Origin: Bretschneidera sinensis
Lineage: Eukaryota; Streptophyta; Magnoliopsida; Brassicales; Akaniaceae
Assembly (NCBI GenBank): GCA_023935145.1
Contig: CM043705.1
Span: forward strand, 56,018,084 to 56,082,083
Direction: 5' to 3'
DNA length: 64,000 bases
The notes beneath the pieces are model-generated. The model made no database searches and was not told where the DNA came from. It was given only the letters and a program-made list of their open reading frames with translations. Numbering within the stretch: the stretch's first letter is position 1; the number at the start of each line of letters is the position of its first letter. A program made the translations under genes and the position numbers. Of this stretch, positions 22,236 to 34,080 are shown piece after piece.

Positions 22236-23756
22236 ATGTGTACCAAAAAAAATATATATGTTCAAGAAGAAACATAACCCATGAATTCTGGATAATCTAC
22301 AAATAATACAGATTCGATTAGAAAGCAAATCTTTTTAATGAAAAAACACATTTTAATCATTTCTCGATTTAAGAAAGTCCGAATTTCGCTCTAGGGTTTC
22401 CAACAAATCAATTTCAAAAGGATTTTGGTCCCAAGCCATAAGATTTACTGCAAGAGGAAACGTTAATTTACCCTGACAAACCTCAAAATTTAATACTTAT
22501 AAACATCACATGCCTATACATTATAGCCAGTGACATTCAAGAAAAAAACTAGAACATGTAATTATAATTAATACGATGAAAAAAGATTGCCTAGCTTTTG
22601 TTGTCGCTCATATGCAACACAAGACATGCATATAATATATATCTTGAATTATTTATGGTGTTTATATTTTTTACTTTGGTAGAAATTACTGCTGTGAATC
22701 TTTTATAATATTTTATTGATAAATTTTATTGCTGATGTAAGACATGTAATATTTGATTTCATGTAGCAATTTTTGCGGGTAGTCTACAAATAATACACAT
22801 TCGATTAGAAAACAAATCTTTTTAATGAAAAAAAATACCATTTAATCATTTCTAGATTCTAATAAGTCCCTATTTCGCTCTAGGGTTTCCAACAAATCAA
22901 GTTCGAAGGGATTTTGGTCTCAAGCCTTGACATGAACTGCAGGAGGAAACATACATTGTTAATAAGACAAGTAACAAAATTTGAAAGATAAAAACTAGAA
23001 CATGTAATTATAATTAATATAATGAAAAAATATTGCTTAGCTTTTGTTGTCGCTCATATGAAACACAAGACATGCATGTAATATATATTTTGAATTATTT
23101 ATGGTGTTTATATTTTTTACTTTGGTTGAAATTACTGCTGTGAACAGTTGCAATATATGTAACTACAGGACATTACTCCTGTGAATCAGTTACATCTTTC
23201 AATTTACAACATTTAACTGAACATATTTCCAGCTAGCAGGACTTACGAATCAGACTTAATTAATTCATTTTTACAAGAAAATGAATAACTTAACTTTCTT
23301 GATGTGAGTGAATTTTCGTTTAGTTTACAACTGTTTAACTGGCAACCATAATAATCTTTATGATGAATACTTTTCAACTACTTTCAGCAGTATATTTTTC
23401 ATGAATATATGAACCAGCAGATATGCATGAAAAATCTATGACAATCTCATAATCTGTACAAAACGTTTGGTAAAGTTTCTAAAAAGATTTTTGTTTCGGG
23501 AAACATAAGTTAAACCAATCACCTCAACTTTGTGAGAATAATTAAAAGCTGAAAAATAAATTTTAAAAAGCTGAATTTGTGTAAAAAAATATTGTTTTAA
23601 CAGCTGTTTTACCAAATACTAAATAACTTTTAGTTCACATATGTTTTAGCAAAAAGTCTTTCAAAAACCATTTTGAAATTCGAAACCGAAACTATAATTA
23701 AACCAAATGGTTAACATATTGGTTAATATATAAGATGGATGAGTAGTATGTATATC

Positions 23757-23835
23757 AAATGACACCAAGAGTTCCCCAAACACTTTAATAAGATACTGGA
23801 GCAAACCCTAATATTTGAGTAAGAGAGACCTGATT
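23757..23835 (-). pseudogene. MIR395 relic, minus unit 6
   Basis: Only the miR395 arm remains (23787-23769), with one base deleted. The star arm is absent: the text jumps from loop sequence to ACCTGATTTGC at about 23828. It is the copy-B counterpart of unit 1. Confidence 0.75.
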
Positions 23836-24117
23836 TGCAAATTATTTCTTATATGGTTTCAAGAAACATAAGTTAGTACAAAGACCCTAAAAAATAGTTT
23901 TTGAGAGAAATCAAAAGTTGAAAAACAATCTCTAAAAAGCTAAATTTATATCAAAAAAGTTGTTTTAACAATTGTTATACTATATGCTATTAACAGATTT
24001 TAGTTCCACGGTTGTATCAAAAAGTTTCAAAAAACATTTTAAAATCCAAAAATTAAAACTACAATTAAACCAAACGGTGAATATGGGTAATTTATTGATG
24101 AATAGACAATAGTATAT

Positions 24118-24235
24118 ATCAAGTGACACCAGGAGTTTCCCCAAACTTCAGTAAGGTACTGGAGCATACCCTAATGTTTGAAAGCAAGAGGGAGCCCCCA
24201 GTGAAGTGTTCAGGAGAACTCTTGGGGAAAACTGA
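24118..24235 (-). pseudogene. MIR395 hairpin relic, minus unit 7
   Basis: The miR395 arm (24151-24133) lacks two bases in its centre. The star arm (24222-24200) is retained. A TATA box is at 24301-24309. It is the copy-B counterpart of unit 2 but without that unit's promoter-side deletion. The central deletion should abolish normal miR395. Confidence 0.75.
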
Positions 24236-24300
24236 TTTGTGGGTTAATTCCGACATGATTGGTTTCCTTTTGAATGGAATGGAAATGGCAAATGGAGCTC

Positions 24301-24309
24301 AATTTATAG
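24301..24309 (-). promoter_or_regulatory. TATA box for minus MIR395 unit 7
   Basis: The minus strand reads GAGCTCACTATAAATTGAGC, homologous to the boxes at 11014 and 13957. Confidence 0.6.
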
Positions 24310-25505
24310 TGAGCTCCTGTGATTTGATTCTTGTATAATCACTTTCTAGCCCCTTGTACAATATTATGCAAAGAAAATATATATACGTGGGAATGAAGCC
24401 TTGCTTACACAATGAACCTGGACGCAACTTTGGCCAAAATAGAAGAAAGAGAATAATAGTGAAGTGATTCAAAGCCAAGACAAATAGGTATAATGAGGAC
24501 TGCGCAATGGTTGTAAATTTGAACACGTGGCTTTTCCATCATTCAAATAGAAACAATGCCAAGATATGGAGTACAATGTTAAATACCCGTTATTTATACA
24601 CCAATTTTTGAGAAATTCTTGGGTGTATCAGTTGCATATCAATCGTTCAAGAGAAAAAAATCATTTTTTTTTATGGACGGCTGATATACACCTAGTGTAA
24701 CTTACACCTGGTGCACCCAAGAATTTCATCAAAATTTTATGAAAAATTGATTGATGAGTTATAAGAAAGTTCATTGGCAATTCATAATGAAAGAAAATTC
24801 TGTGAGCCACTTTTTCTACGCATCACTTATCATTCGTTAGGGATAAGGGCCTAAAATGAGGGTATCGATATCTTCATTCTAAATTAAAAGACTGAGTTTC
24901 AACCTCAATTCATATTTCAAAATTATCATTTATACATTTAAATTAATTAGTTTTGAAGCAATGAAAAAGAATGAAAATGTGATTTTCCAAGGGGAGAAGA
25001 GAGGAGGGACTAAGGCCACTCCTATTGGTACTATTCTCTACCAATATTCATCATTTCTACAATTTTGACCAAGTTCACTTCTGCGAACTTAGTGAAGATG
25101 GGGTTTCCTTGAGATAAACTAAATTAGATATTCCGATAAATATTTCAGGACATGATAATGATCAATAATCAGCATTTAAAACTTCAATATATATGCTTTG
25201 TGTGCAACTTTAATAATTTTTAGATTAAGAAAAGAAAGCAGAAAAGGAAAAAAAAAGTTAAAAGCTTAAATGAGTGTTTAACTATTGGCAACATCAAGTT
25301 AAAAGCTTTGTATAGAGTTTTTTTTTTCTCAGTAAAAAAAAAATACAATTTAAGTCTATAATATGAATATGCTGGATGCATCAATGGCATCTTAGTCTAG
25401 TGGTCTAAGTTGAGGCCTAGAACTACAAGATCCTAGGTTTGATTCACACAGATTATAAGTATGGGTTATTTCTCCAACTTATATGTTGGTTATTGTTATT
25501 GTAGT

Positions 25506-25677
25506 TGTTGAGAATCCTAATAGGATTCCTAATGTGAGTCATAGTAGGCTTATACCATATTTATCTTATCTTATCATTGTGTCATGGTCCTATTAGACTT
25601 AATATTCATAAGTCTATATATTGACTTAATTGTATTATTTTCATTCAATTAATAAGACAGAGAATTTCTTTTCAATA
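25506..25677 (+). repeat. 5' LTR of copia element 1
   Basis: About 93% like 49698-49880 by eye. It lacks the last 14 or so bases (TCTTATTTTCAACA) seen in the 3' copy, running straight into the primer site. Confidence 0.85.
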
Positions 25678-25689
25678 TGGTATCAGAGC
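25678..25689 (+). other. Primer-binding site of copia element 1
   Basis: TGGTATCAGAGC, an exact initiator tRNA-Met site. Confidence 0.95.
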
Positions 25690-25899
25690 AAGATCTCTCT
25701 TAGGATTATGAATAAACATTTTCAAAAAAAACACGGGCACTGTTCATACGGTACTATTCATCGGCACTATTTTTGGGTACTATTCACAGGTAACAAAAAA
25801 AGTTTGATAAATAGATTTGTACGAAAAAAAAAAATCATTCCTATGGCTTCAGATAATTTTATTTGTGTGACTCAGATGGCAAAGTGGTTTTGTTAATGT

Positions 25900-27084
25900 T
25901 AGTAGTTCTAGAAGACATGTTAGAAGTGGTCGTAAAATTGGTGGTAGTGGTATATTTGTTGGTCGTGGTGGTGATGGTAGGGGTTTAGTTCGTCAATGTA
26001 CTCACTGTCACCGTTATGGGCATACTTGGGAGATATGCTGGCACTTGGTTGGTCGTCCCCTAGTTGCTAATAGTGTGATTTTTGATTTAGTTAAATGTGA
26101 TTTTGTGTTTTTGGTTTCCAAAACAGAGTATGATGAGTTCTTACCGTATAAAGAAGCTAGTCAGACATCTTTTTCGACTGCCTTTTCCACCCAAGAAGGT
26201 ACACTAAAAGTTTTCCTATAATCTAATAACTATTCATCTAGACCTTGGGTGCTTGACTCTGTAGTTACTAATCATTTGTCAAGTACCACTGATGTTTTCT
26301 CCAGTTTTCATCACTCTTCGTCTTTGCCTAAATTTACTCTTGCAGATGGATCTAAAACCACTACTATTGGCATTGGCACTATGCACCTTAATTCTTCTAT
26401 GTCTTTATCATCTATCATTTACGCTCCATTTTCTCAGTATAATTTGATATCTGTTAGTCACCTTACAAAACATCTTAACTATTCTGTTACCTTTCTTCCT
26501 GATTCCGTTCTTATTCAAGATTTGAAATTAAAGAAGACAATTGGTGGAAGGTATGAATAAGAAGGCCATTATTACTTTGATTCTATCCCATCACCTATTG
26601 CTTGCATGATTGATGTGTCCCCACTTCATGTACATTTTCATTTTGGTCATCTGTCCTTGGAGAAGCTGAAAAAGTTAGTTCCTACTTTGAGTCAGTTTTC
26701 GTCTTTAGAATATAAGTCATGTCGCTGGGTAAACATCAATGTGTGTCGTTTTATTCTCGAACTAATAATCATGTGCCTAGTCCTTTTATGTTAGTACTAT
26801 ATGATATTTGGGGTCCAAGTCATGTGACTTCCAAACTTGGATTTCGGTATTTTGTTACCTTTTTCGATGATTATTCCAGACTTACCTGACTTTATGTAAT
26901 GAAAGACTGATCTGAGTTGTTTTCTATTTTTTGTGTCTTTTATGCTGAGATAAAACCTAATTTGACTTATTTGTTAAAATTCTCCATAGTGACAATGCTC
27001 GTGAGTATTTTTCTAAACTTTTTACAACTTTTATGACTAAGTTTGGCATTATTCATCAATCATCTTGCTCTTATACATCCCAAC
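25900..27084 (+). pseudogene. Copia element 1: zinc knuckle, protease, pre-integrase, start of integrase
   Basis: Gag proper is largely missing. CTHCHRYGHTWEIC (about 25997-26040) is a CX2CX4HX4C zinc knuckle. WVLDSVVTNHLSS (about 26248) is the protease active site with Asp-Ser-Gly changed to Asp-Ser-Val. YNLISVSHLTKHL follows. HFHFGHLSLEKLKKL marks pre-integrase. The integrase core (26800-27080) has several stops. The frame is cut at 27084 by the SIRE-like insertion after SYTSQ and resumes at 47468. Confidence 0.85.
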
Positions 27085-28201
27085 TTTAAACCGAGTTTCA
27101 AACAAGAGGGGGGTGAATTGGGTTTTAAAAACTTTTGCTAATTTACTTGCAAGTGTTTAGAAATTTAAATACACAAAGCACACAATCAAATAATATGCTT
27201 AAAAGTAAAGGAGTTTAAGGAAAAGAATATGCAAACTCCGTTTATAATGGTTCAGCAATATCAGAATCTCTCCGACCCTACATCCACTCTCTTCAAGGAA
27301 CCTCCTTGAAGCAATCCACTAAAACCTTTAGTTGTGCAACTTCACGAGTGTTGCACAAACCTTACAACCGATCTCTTCCTCACGGAAGCTACAATGAAGT
27401 GTTTAATCCCAAACACTCTAAGAGTTACACAAACTATTTCCTTTTACAATAAATAGAATTTGCTGTAAAGTAAATGGTAGAGAGATAGCAATAAGTGCTT
27501 TTACAAATGAACAATATATATCTTTCAAGAACAAGCTTGAAGAATGGCTCAACAATAAATTTTTTAAAGCTTTTGAGAATTAATGAGTTATCTTATGAAT
27601 TGAATGTGTTCTCTTCTTCTTTTAAATGCTCATTGAAGTGGGTTTATATATCATTTAACTAATATGGCTGTTAGACACTGACTTGGTAGGTTTGGGCATT
27701 AAATACTCAAGTTTTGTGTCTCAAGCGGTCATATTTTTGAATAACCAGTCGACTGGGTCCTTGTACCAGTCGACTAGGTCAAGTGATAATTTTTCACTTT
27801 TTAGGCTAAGGGCGAGTACCAGTCGATTGGGAATTTTCTGTCCTATATCCCAGTCGACTGGTATAGGGACCCAATTGACTGGGTTGTCCTTAAAACCAAT
27901 TTTTCTTAAAAAAAAAAAAACAGTTTTTGACTTAGAAACTTTTTGTATCTTTAATTTTGTCAAAGTATTTTATAAATTGAGCCACAGATCAAGATATGTA
28001 ATTGAACATAAGAGATTTACAATTGTTTCAATTACCTTAATGCCTATTCTAGATCTTCTGTCTTGTTTTGCTGTCTGAACGTGTTGAGTTCTTGCATCTT
28101 GTTAATGTACTGAATGCTTTTACCACTTAAACACTTAGATAAAACTGTTAGTGCAATTAGCGAAGTGTTTTGTCATTATTAAAATCAAATACGGGTCAAC
28201 A
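27085..28201 (-). repeat. 3' LTR of the SIRE-like element, with SalI-type palindromes
   Basis: On the minus strand it starts TGTTGACCCGTATTTGA and ends CTCGGTTTAAA, where the right copy has GGTTTACA, so the terminal CA is mutated. It holds five copies of an ACCAGTCGACTGG-like palindrome between 27740 and 27890. Confidence 0.88.
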
Positions 28202-28216
28202 ATCTCCCCCTTTTTG
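28202..28216 (-). other. Polypurine tract of the SIRE-like element
   Basis: The minus strand reads CAAAAAGGGGGAGAT immediately before the LTR start TGTTGACCC. Confidence 0.8.
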
Positions 28217-28869
28217 ATGATGACAAAACTAAGGGGAGAAAAAAAAGTTTTAAAAACTAAGTGTTGGTTTTTAGAAAAATTTGGGCAGAGTCTCATATGC
28301 TTTTCTAATAAAAACCAACCTGTTAATCATTCAAACGCAGTTTTAATACAGTTATATCAATCCAACCAAGCAATGCAAGACAATATTACATTTTTCAACA
28401 TGTTCAGAGCAAAGCTCCCTCTAAATTTATGCTTTATTCTAAGTTTACATAATGTTTTCTCTTTTACATTGATTTTTCTTATTTTTCTCCCCTGTTTTGA
28501 CAATAGTAGAAAATGGGGTGTAAACCCAAAAAAACAAGCAAAATAAACACCATAGCCATGAAGATAAGGAAAAAATAAACTTTTGTGCAAAAAGTAGGTG
28601 TGATTCAGAATTGTGAAGACTTCCTGAGAAGAATCAGAAGTTTCCACACTAGTATTAGCAGTTAAAGCATATAGTCGAGTACAAATAGTTTAATCTAAGC
28701 AACCATATAGCATAAAAGTAACACATGTATATGAGATAAAGTTTAAAAACGTAAACTAATGCAACAATATAGATACATCCATTTAATATGAGGTTTTAAG
28801 AAGCTGTCTGAGTACAATACATGAATGTAAACATATCTAAGAGCTGTACATAAGAAATCTAAATGATAA

Positions 28870-30161
28870 AACTAAGGATCTCAGTGAGTGGGGGAGTCAG
28901 AGTCACCACGAAGAAGATCTCAAATTTCATCCAGAGAGCCCTCTATGTGCTCTCGATGCAACTCGAAATCGTCTCGGAGTGTGCTAAGGTCTCGACGTAT
29001 GTGATCCACTGAAGAACTCAAGCTCTGGAAGCTCAACTGCATGGACAACAAGAGGTTAGCAACAACCTATAATAAGTCATTGTATCTAGCATGACCATCG
29101 CTAGAGCCACCATGTGTAGCATGCTATAGACTAGGGTCAGTGTCCATGCCAGTAGGAGGAGATGTATCCTCAGGAAACTCATCGTCTTCCTCGCTGCTGT
29201 CATCATCGCCGATCCTAATGTTCCTCCCAACCTTGGAGTAGATCATACCCTCTCGGATCATGCACCTTATTTTTTTTTTCAGAGAAGAGACATTGATGAT
29301 GTCTTTGGGGTCGATGTCCTGAGCCTCTAAAGTGGGTAGGGGGACATGAAAATGCTAGAGGATTAGGGTGATGAGCATCCCGTATGGGAGGCACCCGGAG
29401 TCACTCGAATTGCCGTTAATCATGTTGACGAGTAATAGGGGGTAGATATTGAAATGTTGTCCTATTTTGAGACACCAAATCAATACCGTGTCTATCTTAG
29501 AAAGACAACCTTGACTCCCGAGTCTTGGATGGATGGTCCAACTCACAATGAGATTGAGCAACTTTGAGTCAATGGGTATGTCACTATATTGGTGAAATGT
29601 AGTGGGCCTAAATATGTAGTTAGGGTTGCCCCTTATAATCTGGCATGTCTCATCGTAATCAAAGTTGTTTAGCCATCCATCTAAACTCCACTGAACCCCT
29701 CCCACGAGGATCCTCAGAATGTTGACTAGAAGGTCAGTGTTCCCCTCAAATTCTACGCCCATGACATTGGTTTTAAATCGAAGAGCCAGTGGAATTGGTT
29801 TAACAAGGTTGGCACAAAACTGGTTAATAAGACGAGGGTAAAATTTCTAGTGTATGTTGATAAATGATGTCAACTGTATAGCCTCGAAAGCAGATAATAT
29901 GTCAAAGTCTGTATGACAAATATAATTGAAATCGATGAATCTACCCATCATGATTTTTTTGTTATGTATGTCAGAGTTATACCTGCTCTTAGCTGTGGGG
30001 CTCCAAAAGAGCGAGTCATCGAGCTCAGTCCGTGCATTCTTACTCGATGAACCAGTTAGCCCCTTCCCTTTAGCATCAAATGCTGAAGACTTCTTAAACC
30101 TAGGCCTTATATGCGTGTGAGGTCCTCTAACGTAGGTTTTTATGCATATTATTTCAGACAT
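28870..30161 (-). pseudogene. Extra 3' ORF of the SIRE-like element (plant transposon protein type)
   Basis: Between pol and the 3' LTR the minus strand encodes a protein-like stretch of about 400 codons with a few stops. It starts MSEIICIKTYVRGPHTHIRP, has LDDSLFWSPTAKSRYN and GRFIDFNYICHTDFDILSAF, then (29762-29355) GVEFEGNTDLLVNILRILVG and TIHPRLGSQGCLSKIDTVLI, and ends in an acidic segment (GDDDSSEEDDEFPED). The layout resembles the 'putative plant transposon protein' domain found as an additional ORF in plant LTR elements. Function unknown. Family assignment is tentative. Confidence 0.5.
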
Positions 30162-30369
30162 TTTTGAACAATAGTTTTAGAGAGAGATTTTGGGAAATGT
30201 GGAGTTTTCAACCGTGAAAAGTTGAAAAAAGGATAATTTAGGGTATTATTAAAGGTTCTATGGATTGTTTTTGAGAGATTTTGGACTGAAATCAAGGATT
30301 TTCTAGAGAGAAAAAGCTCAGGATTTTCAAAAATGGCGTGAAAACTAAAAGAGTTTGAAAAAATTATTT

Positions 30370-30565
30370 ATAGAATCGCGATACCAGTGGACTGGGTCAG
30401 GACACCAGTCGACTGGGTAAACTGGCAGAAAGACTTCAGTCGATTGGGTAGGCCACCAAAATTTCAAAATTTTGACTCCAAACAATGTCTGTAGTACCAG
30501 TTGACTGGATGCTTTGTACTAGTCGATTGGCGAAATGGGCAGTGGGATACTAGTCGACTGGGTCC
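30370..30565. repeat. Internal cluster of CCAGTCGACTGG palindromes
   Basis: Six variants (for example ACCAGTCGACTGGGT at 30402) occur within 200 bases between RNase H and the extra ORF. The same motif is clustered in both LTRs of this element. Confidence 0.85.
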
Positions 30566-30769
30566 TTTAGAAAACTTAAAATTTTGAGCTCTAACTTGGA
30601 ATTTTAGCATGAAATTGATTATCTATGCCATCTTTAGTAAGAGATATATTAAATAAGAGTTAATACTCATTCACTAGATGTCAAATATGAATATGATGAA
30701 TGCTGATGCAATCAAACATATATTTTATCATAGTCTTTCAAGTCAATCAGCAGTCTAATCTTGTAAAAG

Positions 30770-31215
30770 CTATCTTCACTTAAGGGTTTTGTAAGAATAT
30801 TAGCTATTTGATCTTCCGAAGAAATAAATTCTAGTCTAATATTACCTTTTTTAGCATGGTCTCTTATGAAGTGATGTCTAATTTCTATGTGTTTGGTTCT
30901 AGAATGTTAAATAGGGGTTTTGGTTAAGTTGATAGCACTAGTGTTATCATAAGGAATTGGTATATCTTTAAAGTTCCTGCCATAGTTTCATCCACAACAC
31001 TTGTGCACAACAACTTCCAGCTGCTACATATTCTGCTTCTGCGGTTGATAGTGCAACTGAATTTTGTTTCTTAGAAAACTAAGAGGTTCACATTGCACCG
31101 AAAAATTGGCATGTATCACTGGTGTTTTTTCTATCTTGCCTACAACCTGCAAAATCAGCATATGAGTATCCAACTAGCTCAAAAGATGATTCTCTAGAGT
31201 ACCATAAACCTTGGT
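30770..31215 (-). pseudogene. SIRE-like RNase H fragment
   Basis: The minus strand reads GLWYSRESSFELVGYSYADF, AGCRQDRKNTSDTCQFFGA and, after a stop, SVALSTAEAEYVAAGSCCAQ, the RNase H end of SIRE copia pol with its catalytic Glu-Ala-Glu region. Further decayed pieces continue to about 30715. Reverse transcriptase is absent upstream; the text breaks off at 31216. Confidence 0.8.
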
Positions 31216-31528
31216 TCTGAGTCGTAAAAAGTAAGGGTAAAGAAGTACTTTAATAAATATGACATAGAGTTAAAATAATATATATATATATATATATTTA
31301 AATGCGAAAAGTTAAATATTTATAAAAAAATTTGGGACGTCCAGAAGGAAGGAAAAAAAAGAATTTTTTTTTCTCTTTTAAAAAAAAAAAAAGAAAAAAA
31401 GGAAAAAAACGTGACAACAGGTATTGTCACCTGCTACCAAGTGAAAACTTGAGGTTTACATGTAGGACACATCAAACCTGGGTGGAGCAATTTGGGGGTG
31501 GGGGGTAAGGTGCTGAAGAAAAAAAATG

Positions 31529-31565
<37 letters not shown>

Positions 31566-33350
31566 TGCTTTACTTTAATTTTTCTTAGCAAATCTTTGGT
31601 TTTCTCCTTTCCTCAATTCAAACTACTATATTTATCTAAACACTTGGAGGCCAAAAGAAAGGTTGAAAGAGAAAATTTTTGAAAGAGTTTACGGGAAAAT
31701 TTTATAGAGAACTACGAGGAGCTCTAAGAAAAACAAAAAGTAATAATATGAAGTTTATTTTTTTTTTGGAAGTTAGCATGCATGAAATTTCCCGGAATTC
31801 AAAGTGGGAATTTTCAAAGGATGTGAATTATGGAAGAATTGAAGAAGAAATTAGAAATTTTAATATAAATATTATGTCAGGTGTTGACGATCAGCAACCG
31901 GGAGAAATTACTGAGAGGAACGGGAAAGGCAAGGAGGTGATCCACGGGTAGCTCTAAGTGCTACGTGGTGAGTTAGATTTACTTTAAGTAATCTAGATAA
32001 AAATGAAATATCTAGTGATAATATTAAAATAAATTATTAGCTTATGCTTTGGTGGTATGAAAAATTAATTGATAGGTATGATATGAATATTAGACATGTA
32101 GAAAATTATTACGTGAGAAGTGATATTAATAGAATAATGAGTTGATTTAATAATGAAAGTAATAAGTAAAATTTTTGATGAGCTATGGTTGATGATTTGA
32201 TATGATTTATGAGGAGATGGAATTTAGTGGATTTCGAAAAGTTATGACTGATGATTTTGATGTGATTTATGAGAAGATGAATTTAATGGAATTTTTTTTT
32301 TCAAATAATAATTTGAGAATAATCAAGATAGCTAATTTAAATATTTGAATTCATGTTTGTTTTTATATCATTGTTCCTATGCATATTTCATATCATTGTT
32401 CATATGCATATGCATGAAATAAAAGAACCGGGAGGGGGCCGGTTTAATTGAAAAACTGTGACAGTCGGTAAATGTTGGAAATAAATGAAAACTGTGACAG
32501 CTGGTATATGCTGGAAATAAATACCATGACAGCCAATAAATGCTGGAAATAAAAAAACTAGGAGGGGGCCGGTCTAAGATAAAAACATGTCGACATTTGG
32601 GAAGATGTTCCCTAATAATAATTCATGCATTGTATCTGTTTTAAATATTGATTGTATTACTGAAATGCTAAAGTGTTGTTTGTTATTGTACATTTATTTA
32701 TAGATGAATGAGGCTCACAAAGAGACAGTTATAGTGAGAAAGAACATAGAAGTATTATATGATAAAAGCCATCTAAATAGTAGACTTTATGCTGTGAACC
32801 TCATTACGAGGTAATTATGAGATAATTTATGGTCTTAAGGTGAACCAATATATAAGAAGAAGAGATTGATAGAGAATGAGACTTATGATATGTGTAGTGA
32901 TAGTAGAATGCTATTATCAAGTTGTATGAGATAGAAATGATTAAATATTAAAAGGTGATTTATATAAGTTGAATACTTCTAGTAAATTTAATTCACTGAG
33001 CTTATGAAGCTCATCCCTCATTGTACAATGATTTCAGGTAGTAGGCAGGACAGATAATTTGGTGAGTTGGGGTTTAGACAAAATCATTTTATGTAAGCCA
33101 CGTATGTGTCCACATCCTCAGACTAATGAGAAAATAAAATAAAAAATTTATTTGTAAATATTCATGCATTTTACGTTGTGTATAATGTTAAAGTCAAGAT
33201 TAGAATGATGTATCTCCCCTATTAAGGTTTGAGGATTGATGTAAAGAATTTATGTTGGTGTTATTTTTATTGTTATATATATGTGTCATGCTGGGATTTT
33301 CAAAATGTGACAACACCGTCTCGTCGGTGGTCAACCCGAGATGAGTCATT
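31216..33350. other. Unclassified LTR-like or repeat DNA
   Basis: No gene recognised. TA microsatellites at 31270-31300 and 31535-31560; poly-A/G runs at 31350-31410; a repeated TGACAG.CGGTA.ATG.TGGAAATAAAT at 32450-32560; and GTGACAACACCG..CAACCCGAG at 33307. This gypsy-LTR-like style suggests an old LTR, but no paired copy or target duplication was found. A 90-codon open frame at 31679-31951 has no recognised similarity. Confidence 0.4.
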
Positions 33351-34080
33351 ATAGTTTTGGTGCAGGTAAATGAATTAGTCTTTCCGATGGATTTTTATGT
33401 TATAGAGATGGAGGATGAGACATCTCCTAACCCAACACTGATACTGATAGGAAGACCATTCCTAAAAATTGTGCGGACAAAGTTAGATGTTTATGATGGG
33501 ACTCTCACTATGAAATTCGATGGGGAAGTTATTCGTTTCAATATCTATGAGGCCATGAGATATCCTAGTGATTTACATTTTGTATTTGTAGTTGACATTA
33601 TTGATTCTTTAGCACATCAATTATTTGAGTTGATTGGAAAATATAGGTTTGAAGGTTTCCATTAATGAGCACTTGGAGATGGAAACTCCTAAGAGGCCGA
33701 AATGGGTTGTATAAGTGACTGAAAATGTGGAGGAAGCTGTGGCATTCTTGGGATCCCTACCACAAATGAGGTATGATGTTTTGTTCCTTGAATTACTCAT
33801 ATCTAATGAGAAACTTTTACCTTATGTGATATATGTACCTACCTTGGAACTGAAACCCTTTCCGGAGCATCTTAATTATGTTTACCTAGGTGAAAAGGAC
33901 ACATAGCTTGTAATCATTGGCAAGAACCTCTCAGATTTACAAGAGGAGAAGCTCATTTGGGCACTTAAAGATCACAAGACGGCTATTGGTTAGGCAATTG
34001 TAGATATCAAAGGAATTAGTCCATCCATGTGCATGCACCGAATATTACTAGAAGAGGGATCAAAACCTACCAGAGAGGCA
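33351..34080 (+). pseudogene. Athila-like protease and linker fragment
   Basis: The frame 33357-33665 has ELVFPMDFYVIEMEDE and LILIGRPFLKIVRTKLDVYD, then GTLTMKFDGEVIRFNIYEAM, the second half of an Athila-type aspartic protease. The N-terminal Asp-Ser/Thr-Gly part is missing because the element is truncated. 33715-33906 (LELKPFPEHLNYVYLGE) is the protease-to-RT linker. Confidence 0.75.

Larger units (their letters stand above)
20786..25505. repeat. Segmental duplication, copy B, part 1
   Basis: This aligns by eye with about 7508-11100 and 15340-16690 of copy A. It is cut at 25505 by a copia insertion. The left breakpoint is abrupt: 20280-20785 resembles 16360-17660 of copy A, and at 20786 the text jumps to the start of the block, as expected for a tandem junction. 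Confidence 0.9.

Noticed and set aside
24640..24730. Palindromic GGTGTATCAGTTG / CTGATATACACC stretch as another microRNA
   Set aside because: Short imperfect stem without a recognised microRNA; absent from copy A.
25383..25450. tRNA gene
   Set aside because: Box A/B-like text exists but no cloverleaf or anticodon stem could be drawn; it looks like a SINE head.
31679..31951. 90-codon ORF as a gene
   Set aside because: AT-rich, no similarity recognised, lies in LTR-like DNA.
31218..33345. GAGTC on both sides of 31223-33340 as a target duplication
   Set aside because: The outer sequences are different elements (SIRE-like and Athila-like), and the enclosed ends are not TG/CA; likely chance.
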